From the NCBI GenBank assembly GCA_026874595.1, contig CM049318.1:9528741-9592740 (forward strand): a DNA stretch of 64,000 nt, written 5' to 3'. This document shows, one piece after another, positions 54,610 to 64,000 of the stretch (positions are counted from its first letter, which is position 1; every line of letters starts with the position of its first letter). The notes under the pieces were generated by a model, which worked only from the letters and a program-made list of their open reading frames with translations, was not told the DNA's origin and did no database searches. This DNA comes from Sipunculus nudus. Taxonomy: Eukaryota; Annelida; Sipuncula; Golfingiida; Sipunculidae. Made by a program: the position numbers and the translations under genes.

Positions 54610-55563
54610 CAACACCAAGAAACAGGCTTTCTTTGGACATAACCATAAAAGAGAAAAACTGATAACTCGAAAGTTAGAATAACCAGTCCGTATAGTGTAA
54701 AGATCAGTCTCTTCAATATATTTACATAATAATATGCGAAATACTGTTACATCTTTTGTTGGCATGGCCATTCCTAATTTAAAAATGTAAACGGAAAATA
54801 AAACACAAAGATAAGGTTATTTAGTTGTGGATATAGTTCGATGCCCCTTTATATTCAGAGTCCTTTGACATGTCATTCCTAAGTCATATACGTATTTATA
54901 GAAGACTCAATGGATCCCTGATATATGTAGACTTCGATTAAGTAATTCTATGTACTTTTTATTTAAATTTTAGAATGATGTATCCACCTCCATTATTCTA
55001 TCCCCCTGACCACAGCAGCCATATACATGTGTTATTTATTTTTTTTTGGATTTTTGATGATGCAGTCCTATACAGGTAAACTTGAGTACGCGAGAGCGAA
55101 GCCTAACGGGAAAATGAGTGGCGAACCATTCGCTCCGGGTGTTTCAATATAAGCGACTCGATAAGTGATATATTGTCTCTTCGTCACAATTACATTAAAG
55201 AAAGAACTAATCAAAGTGATTATTCTATAATAAAAGGTATGTTCCAATCGGTATTTATCTTAAGAAAAGTTATTTTCCATCTAAGTCCCGCATTTCCATT
55301 GTCAAACGTTCCTAATCAATTAAACGTCATGGTTATAGAGAAAGGTAGCATCGCATAAACAATATATAGTTCCTTTGAAGTTTCATTTATAAAATCTATG
55401 TTACATATTCAGATTCTATATTTTATATTACATGGAACATTGTGGTCTGTTTAATGTGACTTTATTTGTAATATTTAAGTGACTTTAATAGTAAAGATCT
55501 AGGTATTCACAAAAAATTGGTAAATTCAATAAGTAATAATGACAAGCAAATTCGTGGAATTAA
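54610..55563. other. non-coding stretch
   Basis: No coding exon or repeat family was recognised. Confidence 0.35.
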
Positions 55564-56399
55564 TGTCCCTCGCTTTGGGATCTTGTTGTTTTTCATGCTT
55601 GATAAAGGACGGACAGACAGAGTGACAGACAGACAGACAGAAGCCAGACACTCCAAAACAAATCCCAACTAGGGAATTCATGAGAGCAATCACTGACCAA
55701 AATTTGAATGAAATCGGATAATATTTAGGAAAGTTATCCCACAGAAACAAAAACCTGACAGAGTGACAGACAGACCGACGGACAGAAGCCAGACACTGCA
55801 AAACCAATACCAACCAAGGTAAGCACGAGAGCAATAACTGACCAAACTTTGAATGAAATTGGATAATATTTAGGAAAGTTATCGCACAGAAACGAAAACC
55901 TGACAGACAGACAAAGTGACAGACATACAGACAGACGGACAGAAGCCAGACACTGCAAAACCAATCCCAACCAAGGTAATCATAAGAGCAAATATCTTTC
56001 CAAAATTTAAATGAAATAGGATAATATTTAGGAAAGGTATCGCATGGAAATGAAAACCTGACAGACAGACAAAGTGACAGACATACAGACAGACGGACAG
56101 AAGCCAGACACTGCAAAACCAATCCCAACCAAGGTAATCATAAGAGCAATCACTTACCACAATTTGATTGAAATCGGATAATATTAAGGAAAGTTATCGT
56201 ACGGAAACACAATTCTGACAGACACACAGACAGAAGCCAGACACTCCAAAACCAATCCCAACCAAGGTATGCTAATTAGGAAAGTTATCGCACGGAAACG
56301 AAACCTGACGGACGGACAGAGAGACAGACAGACAGACAGACCGAAGGACATACAGACAAACCCAAAACAATGTCCCCCGCATCCGCGGAGCGGGGGACA
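55564..56399. mobile_element. GACA-rich tandem element with TGTCCC ends
   Basis: About five units of 130-158 bp, marked by GCCAGACACT(C/G)CAAAAC at about 55643, 55788, 55945, 56103 and 56235, each contain GACA/GACAGACA runs. The left end TGTCCCTCGCTTTGG mirrors the right end, where TGTCCCCCGC and GCGGGGGACA form a 10-bp hairpin with a 9-nt loop at 56371-56399. The 200-codon - strand frame through it is a by-product of the repeats. Confidence 0.65.
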
Positions 56400-56629
56400 A
56401 AAAACAAACCTGTTCATATAACGGGTCATTCTTTAATTTAAGTGATGAGCGTGGGCCAGTTTCAGCCTATTGGATTATGTTTTTATCCCGAGGATAACGT
56501 CGCACATTTTGTCTTTGAACGTCTGTTGGTACTCCCCAACATATTCAGTCACGTCAGATACAAAAGACTGTACCTGGCGCCAAGATAAATATTCGGTATA
56601 CATTGGTCCATAGATACACTGTTTTGTTA

Positions 56630-59052
56630 GCTCAGCTGACTTTCAGTCATGCTGGGCTATAGCGATGGGTCTTTGTCCGTCGTCCTTCCGTCTATCCGTC
56701 CGGCCGGCCGTCCGGCCGTTAGCAGGGCACAAATCGTAACCGTAGGGGCTAGGGCCATGAACCCTATGCAGTCTTAGGGGTTATAAAAAGATCTCCTTGC
56801 AAACCTGAAATTAGGTCACTGCGACCTATATTCTCGAAGTTATGGGGTGTGTTTGCACCCCCCAGAAATAACTCTTTGAGACAAAATTTTCATCCCAAAC
56901 CTTCCATCTTTCACATACAGCTCACCTACCAACAGGGGAAGAACCATAATTTTTTGAGGTCAAAAGGTCAAAGGTCAAGGTCACAGGAGCCTCTTCTTTG
57001 AAAAGCCTGCGGATGCATTTTAAGCCAACCCTTTCATCCCAATTCTTTGATTTTTCACATATAGCTCACCTACTAAGTTGGAGAAGAATCCTATAGATTT
57101 TGAGGTCACAAGGTCAAAGGTCAGGGTCACAGGATCCACTTCTTTGAAAAGGTTGTGGACACATTTCAAGCTAGACTTTTCATTCCAAACCTTCCAGCAC
57201 TGATATCGCTTCTCTGCCAACAGGGGAAAAGACCTGTTGATTTTGAGGTCAAAGGTCAAGTTCACAGCACCCACTTCTTGCGTGGAGTCATTTTCAGGCA
57301 AACTTTTCAATCTGTACCTTCCATCTGTCATATATGGCTTACCTACCAATAAGGGAAGAAGCCTATTGATGTTGAGGTCAAAAAGTCAAAGGTCAAGGTC
57401 ACAATATTTAATTGTTCTAAATGCTTGTGAGCATATTTCAAGTGTAACTGTTCAACCCAAACCTTCAGTCTTTCACATATGCCAAATCTATGCATCACTC
57501 AGTTTGACTCAAACTTCATATTTATGGGTCTTTTTGCTTGAATAAATAACTTATTGATTTTGGGGTCAGCAGGTTAAAGGTTGCAGGTCAAAGTTATTCA
57601 CCCATTGGTTGCCAAGTAATTACACCAGATTTAAGTGGTTAGTAGTTACCCATCATTTAGAAAGAATCCAGTTGATATATGGGCAAAAGGCCAAGGTCAT
57701 AGGTCAGGGATGTTCACAATTACTTATTTTATAGACCATCTCTATTTTTCTTGTATATATAACCATCCCACTCCAGCTGGTACATCTCCCTGTGTGGCTG
57801 TAATTGTGAGTGACACTGGTGACATATGACTCCCTTTTGTATCAGCCTATTAAGTGATAAGGCTCAGTGATAAGTACCTCGTTACTTCATAACAAAAACA
57901 CTGTTGTCAGAATGCTTCAGCCAGGCATTAAGACTATGAGAGTATAGTATTAAGGTTTAGCAACTGATTTATAAGATGATGGGAACATTTTGCAGTTTAT
58001 TTTATGGAATCCTAGCAATAAACTTAGTTTCCTAGATATCTGAATATATTAATATATATCACCACATATAAAAGCAAGTGTTTGTTCTCATAATATGTGG
58101 ATGTGTACCTTGATTTAGGATGGCTTTTTGTTTCATTTCAAGACTCTTAGTCATGCTTTCTGCATTTCATTTCTTTCAGGTTTGGCAGTTTACCTACCCT
58201 GCTGACCCCATTGAAAAGCAGAGTGATAATAAAAAATATTGGACTTACACTTTTTACAATTGCATATCTATAAATCTGATATGAGGGCCTGGACATGCCT
58301 TTTGAATTATTTTGGGCATTCATTACTGGATAATTTGCCCCAAGTTTGGTCTCTTATTGGAGAATGTGGGATATCAAATGTCATATTTGTCAGAAATCCA
58401 TTATGTCTGCCAGTTAGCCACCTTAGAAATTCTTTCTTCAGTGCAGTTTCAGTAATTTTTCTTTAATGTTTGGTCCGATTTAGAGAATGTTTGTTGTCTG
58501 ATTTCAGACTTGTCAGAAGTCCAATATGGCCACCAGGCAACCATCTTTTAATTCCTTTTGATCATATTATCTCAAGAACAGTTAAAGTGAATGCAGTTGG
58601 ATGTATATTTATGTAATCTTGTAAAGGATTGGGTCAAATATTTCTGAATAAATATTACCATCATTTATAAAAGTGCAGTACAGTTGGCTTGTATTAATTA
58701 AAAATTCATACAGAAGCACCTGTTTCTCAATAATTCATGCATGTATTTCCTTGATTTTTGCTATATATTTTGATCTTCTATTTGCCCTTTGTGGTGTTCC
58801 TTTGAGACTGACAGGTTTCAAGCAAGCTGTTGGAATAGTTCCTGATAGCTTAACAATCATGCATTTTCCTCAGACCATCAATTCACTGTGTTTTAACCAG
58901 ACATAAGAGATATATTTTTGTTGTCATAGAAAATTTTCAACAAATTGGCAAATTGGTTCTTCAAAATTTGACTGGAAGTTGTGAATCTCAGGCCATGATG
59001 TCACAGGTCATGCTTGGCAGCTGAGCGTCATGACCCATGGGTCACTTGTTTC
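56630..59052 (+). repeat. 2.4-kb dispersed repeat with clustered AGGTCA half-sites
   Basis: It opens with GTTAGCTCAGCTGA and GTCCGTCGTCCTTCCGTC-type sequence and closes with CAGCTGAGCGTCATGACCCA near 59020, a motif also found at 1990. From about 56840 to 57720 it contains about five diverged units of roughly 140 bp, each with GAGGTCAA(A)AGGTCAAGGTC-like runs at about 56958, 57099, 57247, 57374 and 57690. No transposase was recognised. The open frames are incidental. Confidence 0.6.
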
Positions 59053-59059
59053 TATTTGT

Positions 59060-61780
59060 GTTAGTTTTTTGCATGAGAGCCACATAACAAGAATTCAACA
59101 ACATTTTTAATCATGCAATAGATCCACCACGTCGCTGTTAGTTTGAGCGGTGAACCGTGTAAGGTCTATTTCCGTTGAGCCAGGCACGAGGAGACCGTGG
59201 AAGTTTAGTAAACTCAGGTATGACACCCGACCAATTCATAACCATACCACTGTTGGCTAAGTCTATTCATTTTATTCATTGGATTTCAAATGACGTCAGT
59301 GTTCATAGCTACCGTTCTGTGATTGTAAATATTATTTAACCTGCTGAGCAACCTACTATGTGAAGTTTTGAATTGCTTTAAAAAATTACACCTTTTTTAA
59401 GACTAGCTTTGTGCAGGTTCTTGTACACTAGCATTCGGGTGCTCGGTCTCCTTCCTCAGGTGTGAATGGAGCTGTACCTCAGGTAGCTGTTCCAAGTTTT
59501 GCTCATTGACAAGGAATCTTTGTAATCAACTTTATCAATAATACCTTAGAGTTAAATTTGGGAAACACTTGCCAGATTTGTTTTTTTTTACATTAGAATC
59601 TATTTCCATCTTCGGTAGAATTTACCTTTTTATTAGGATTGAAAAAAACCCCGAAAAATTGTTTGGTATTTTTAACAGTTCTAACACGGATGACTGCACG
59701 GGTCTGGGTGGAATTAAAAGATAATTTAGTTCATAAATTATATATATACATATATAATATATGATAAAATCTCATATAATATAATAATGACCACTAATGG
59801 GACCCTGATTAGTGGTCTCTTTTTAATTGCTCATCTAAACCGGGTTTGACTAAGACGGATCTTACAACAGGATCACTTCCGGCCATATTTAGGTTCGTTG
59901 TGTGTATTATGTGTTACATGTTCAGATTCTATATTTTAGATTACATAAACCGTTCTTAATTAGCCATGTGCTTTTTGTTTATATAAATGAAAGCGAGGCT
60001 AAGCGAGGCACTTTCTAGTGACGTTCAACAACACATGAACACGTGTTTATGCTCGGCCGAGTTTGCCACAAGGCTCGCATGCATGTACACTGACATATAT
60101 ACCGCTATAATGTCATTGATGCCCTGTATGCAAATAATCCTTTAAAAACACCATATGAATTAAAATAGGGGCCAAAGGACCCAAAGCTGACGTTTGAACA
60201 TGTCCCGTATGATAATACTTTCAAAGCGAAAATAATCCTATTTCACACAAAAATCTAATTGAAATTTAATGATAAGTTCAAGTTCCTAACCTGTAGAGAT
60301 TGCGTATAGGATATGAAGAGTTCAGGCATAAATGTTAACAATGCTAAACATTTTGTAAATTTTTAAACGTCCGTTTTGAGGCATAATCTCTTTTAACTTT
60401 GCAATGTCGCCATATAACTATTACACATATGACGGCTATGCTGAGGTTTAACAAATTTGCACTTGACGGTGTTGAACAAATAGTTTGACTGATGATAAAT
60501 ATTTTTACTTCTCTGAAGGCATGCTGAACACAGTTCAACGGCCATACTCAGACCTGAAAATAGACGAAATTCCTCATAAAACCGTATTAAATGCAACCTG
60601 TCGACGCAAAAATGACCATACTATCTACTTCTCTCAAAGCCGTGACATCCCGACCCCGTAGGCAATGATAAATGGGCTGGGAAGCCTGCTTGAGTCGTGA
60701 TACAAGCAAATATCGAGAAATGTTTCAAAGTGGTCTTCCATTATGTTACATACATATTGTGGTCAACAGCCCATAATTTTAACAGTATGCTACGAAAAAT
60801 ACATTAACGCAAGAGAATACATGTGAACTCATAACCCATACTTAAACCCCGTTTCCATGGTAACAAATCATTTCCTGTATCGCGTACAAGTTGGCTGCAT
60901 CTGGTTACCCGTGCGACTCATGACTGTATTCATGCGGTAAGAAATTCAGCAATATGCGGAGGGCTTTACCATTATGCTGAGTTAAAACGGAACTGTTTTC
61001 CCTCATGTTTGGTGTTGTTAGAAAGTACCCAAAAAATGCTAACGATTTGTCTGGTTAATGTTTATTGACAGTGTACCTGTAGCGATTAGATGTTGTCAAA
61101 AATGACGAAAATATTTGCATTCTCATAATGTTTTATAATGCGTTCCTCAGACCGAGATGTAAAGGCACTCTGACAGCCAGTAATCTGGTCGTTATGTTAG
61201 AGTGCCCGATATGGCAATACTTCTCCAATTAAGAAGTGAAAACATTAATTCAACATTTGAAAACACTACTTCAATCCAAGGCTGTTTGGGGAGTGTGTAT
61301 AAATATGTTCGAGCATATTGGTTGAAATTACAGAAAATATATGGCGGTAAATCCAAAACATTTTTAAACAATCGTTAAGATAATTTTGATTAGAATTTTT
61401 TTTCTTAAAAAAATATGATTTTTACATAATATTTGTTTTGAAATTTGTACGAATAACATCACGTTTTAGCTTTCATTGGTAAACAGGCTTACCATTCAAT
61501 GAATGCCAAACAAAACAAAATGTGTCTTAGAGCAAGTCTACAAATGCATTGTTAAAAATAGAATGTTCTAAACACTAAATGGTTTAGAGATATCAACATT
61601 AAGTTAAAATGTATAGTTTATAGAAAATTAAAATGTTAAATAATAAGAAATCATAATAATAAGTCATAATTTTTCATATACCAGAGGATGGAGAATATTC
61701 TGTGCTTTCAGCTCCATACATGTAATACATCATCTAATCTTTTTGACATAAATTTCAACATCGAAAGAAATAAATTAACA
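59060..61780. other. non-coding stretch
   Basis: No coding exon was recognised. Short - strand frames at 60344-60596 lack splice or family support. Confidence 0.35.
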
Positions 61781-61788
61781 CGCTAGTT

Positions 61789-62195
61789 CGGCCCCCCCCC
61801 CCCCTTTGACTGTTTGGTATAGAAGGTCGGGGTTTGGTTCGAGGCGGCCGATAAAAAAAATCCTTTAGTCGTGGCTAATTAGTTACGTGCTCGCTACATG
61901 TTCACTCTGTTTGATCTGCCTGTTGTTTGACTTAAGCATGAAAGACACTGAGCACTTTGATGTTAATCGGCCGGGAGGCCACTGAGGCGTGCCGGATAAC
62001 GTGGATACCGTTTTTCATAATTAGGAAAGTTGGTTCTTGTCAATGGTGCCGGAGCAGGATAACGCAAACTGCCAGATTATGACCTAAAAAGAGGACCTAA
62101 AATATAATTGAGGGAAATCCGTTCTCACGGAATATGCCGGTTTACGTCGAATTTTCAAATGCCGGATTAAAAGGGTTCGACTCTACATGTTAACT
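61789..62195. repeat. possible pogo-like fragment
   Basis: After a poly-C run at 61793-61804 the segment is GC-richer and ends with GCCGGATTAAAAGGGTTCGA followed by CTCTA. Read inverted, this is similar to pogo-type ends. A matching left end was not found. Confidence 0.3.
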
Positions 62196-62199
62196 GCAT

Positions 62200-63010
62200 A
62201 TTCACGTGCGCCCGCCTTTCGAATTGGATAGAGCTGTTAACTGAACAAGCCTAAACGAAAAAGCCAATCCTCAAAGAAGCTCAGAAGTCAGCCCCTCAGA
62301 TTTCTGACAAGTTACTGACAAGTTGATTAAAGAATAGATAGAAGGTTCAATGTTTTAAGAAACATCCAGGGAGTTATTGCTTAATTTTTTTGGAAACCCC
62401 AAATTAGGTAGATGTAACCTATATTCTGCAAAATATGGGCGACTGGAAATCTGCATTCTAACGAATCCAAGCCTCTGACATTCACTTATTCGTCCTTTAA
62501 TGATAGGTTCATTCGTGCATATAAGTGACTGTTCATTTGTGAATATTCCTTAATAACGTTCCTGGATCCGGATCATGTGCCGGATCCAAACCAAACTCTA
62601 CTCTGTTCTTCATCGGCCCATTTCCGAAATGCCCTGAAAATTTCATAAGATTCCGTTTATGATTGTGTGTGCTATGTTGTGAAAAATTTTAACTAACAAA
62701 CACACATATACAAACACACAAAGGGGAATAGACGCATACCCTCCAGGCGGAGGCAATAACATGACATTGATCACTCTGGATTATTCTTCACAGTTTTTAG
62801 GGTGCTTAATAGGTATTTTGCATTAGAATATAAAATTAAAATAATATGCCACACATTAAAATCTGCCAGGATGCTGAGTTTGGTCAAAATACACCAAACC
62901 CTTTTACAGAAAGAGTCCTCTCACTGGGTCGTCGACATTCCTCTATGTTCCGTCTCAGTGGAATTTGTCTCAGAGGAAGGTACCCTGGAATGCACCGCTG
63001 CTGGGGAGTG
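62200..63010. other. non-coding stretch
   Basis: No coding exon or repeat family was recognised. Overlapping frames after 62800 run into the MITE and are not credible genes. Confidence 0.35.
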
Positions 63011-63012
63011 TG

Positions 63013-63229
63013 CCGAAGCGGATCCAGGGGGTCCGGACTCCCCCCCCCCCCCCCCACACACACACTCACACACACTTTTCCAGCCATCGCAATTTTTTTA
63101 AAGAGATTCAGACAATTATATTGCGGCCTGGACACCTCCTTTTCCGGACCTGGGGACCTTTATTTTTGGTTTGCCAATAGTCGTACTTGGTTAGACCGCT
63201 GCTCTTCCTAAATCCTGGATCCGCCCCTG
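63013..63229. mobile_element. ~217-bp hAT-like MITE with poly-C and CA runs
   Basis: The left end GAAGCGGATCCAGG and the inverted right end CAGGGGCGGATCCAGG form a terminal inverted repeat. A C-run and CACACA run lie at about 63041-63076. Same family as 52668-52877. Confidence 0.65.
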
Positions 63230-63389
63230 ACGTACATACGCGTGTGAAGAAAGTGTTTCAAGAAAAAAAATTCCAAATTTTAAGCAAAATCTGATTCTCA
63301 TTAGTCAACATATTATAAAACATAACCGATTTACGTTGGTGCTCTCTGGAGTATTTTGTGTCACAGGCCCTTGAAATAACTATTTAAAT

Positions 63390-63791
63390 ATGTCGAAATG
63401 GCCCATTATAGTCTATACTGCCCATAGTATAATAAAGGCACAAGGTATGAAACGACTCCGTCAGTTATGGGTCATTCCAAATATAGATAAGAGGGGTGTA
63501 GGGTATAGGCTTGATATCTTTCAAGTCGTTTCATACCTTGTTGGCCTATCACAAGCAAATTCACCAAATGATGCAAAAAATCGTAAAATGTTTGAGTTAG
63601 CTGGCTTGAACATCTATAGGTACAAATGGTCTAAAATATATAGGTTTACATGCGGACATTTAGGTAGGGACTTGCATTTGAATAATATTTGTTTATATCT
63701 TTTCCTTGGACAATACTTACATCATGTGGAAGACAAATTAATAACATGGCTTATTGCACGAGCCAAAAATATAATTGTGTGCAGTAAATGA
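63390..63791 (+). CDS. hypothetical open reading frame, 133 codons
   Basis: The longest uninterrupted ATG frame in the last few kb, starting MSKWPIIVYTAHSI and ending in KNIIVCSK. I do not recognise it. A perfect 17-bp inverted repeat (63441-63457 and 63524-63540) lies inside it, which is odd for a gene and suggests repeat-derived sequence. No splice or promoter evidence. Confidence 0.2.
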   Translation: MSKWPIIVYTAHSIIKAQGMKRLRQLWVIPNIDKRGVGYRLDIFQVVSYLVGLSQANSPNDAKNRKMFELAGLNIYRYKWSKIYRFTCGHLGRDLHLNNICLYLFLGQYLHHVEDKLITWLIARAKNIIVCSK

Positions 63792-64000
63792 GATATTTAC
63801 GAGGAACGTGCCTGTAATGTGCACCTGTTCCCCTAATTGTTTCCATACTGTGGTGCGGCTGCACCCAGAGAGCACAAACTAAAACTCCAACTCCACCCTG
63901 CTATTAGCGCCAGATAGGCCCTCTGACATTATGGCCAGATTACTGGCTTGACTGAGTCGTGTTTGTCACGGCTACCCTGCTTTACAAAGGCAGCAAAACA

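Noticed and set aside
55526-56429. 200-codon - strand frame rich in Ser-Val-Cys-Leu
   Set aside because: It is a by-product of GACA-type tandem repeats; frames jump between units and no domain is seen.

Overview
This is a eukaryotic window with no bacterial features. It is AT-rich, full of TA microsatellites and transposon debris, and its two convincing host genes are split by GT-AG introns. The gene content (SUEL-type lectin domains and an animal prolyl aminopeptidase) and the repeat types suggest a lophotrochozoan animal, most likely a bivalve mollusc. That assignment is inference; the species is not identified.

Left third (1-18.2 kb). A possible single coding exon lies at 758-901. From 4790 to 12218 on the + strand, phase-compatible exons encode two SUEL/galactose-binding lectin domains, a Ser/Thr-rich linker and a long array of 12-residue Ser/Thr/Asp/Arg/Gln repeats. 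The array is organised in 72-residue super-units, and the protein ends in a short hydrophobic tail. The 5' end was not found, and the repeat array holds two frame breaks. Converging on it from the - strand (18115 to 13370) is a complete seven-exon prolyl aminopeptidase gene of 320 residues with an intact catalytic triad. Its first intron carries a 36-bp minisatellite that copies the exon 1 splice-donor border.

Middle (18-41 kb). There is no intact host gene here. The region holds many (TA)n arrays, a 72-nt hairpin, two decayed L1/Tx1-like LINE fragments on the - strand (22.3-26.7 kb), a family of direct interspersed repeats with poly-G tracts (28-40 kb), and decayed - strand coding fragments near 35-36 kb.

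Right part (42-64 kb). A decayed Ty3/gypsy element (41990-49492) is bounded by ~108-bp direct repeats. It carries RT, RNase H and integrase remnants and, between integrase and the 3' repeat, an extra reading region that combines a zinc-finger-like segment with a TatD-like nuclease segment. A pogo-like element sits inside it; a hAT-like element sits inside that; and a pogo-like MITE in a (TA)n tract sits inside the hAT copy. To the right lie a 1.4-kb hAT-like element with a perfect 8-bp target duplication, a 1.06-kb pogo/Tigger element with a transposase N-terminus, a GACA-rich tandem element, and a 2.4-kb repeat whose ~140-bp units each carry clustered AGGTCA half-sites.

The two host genes show no evident functional link. 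Most of the window is a record of transposon insertion and decay.
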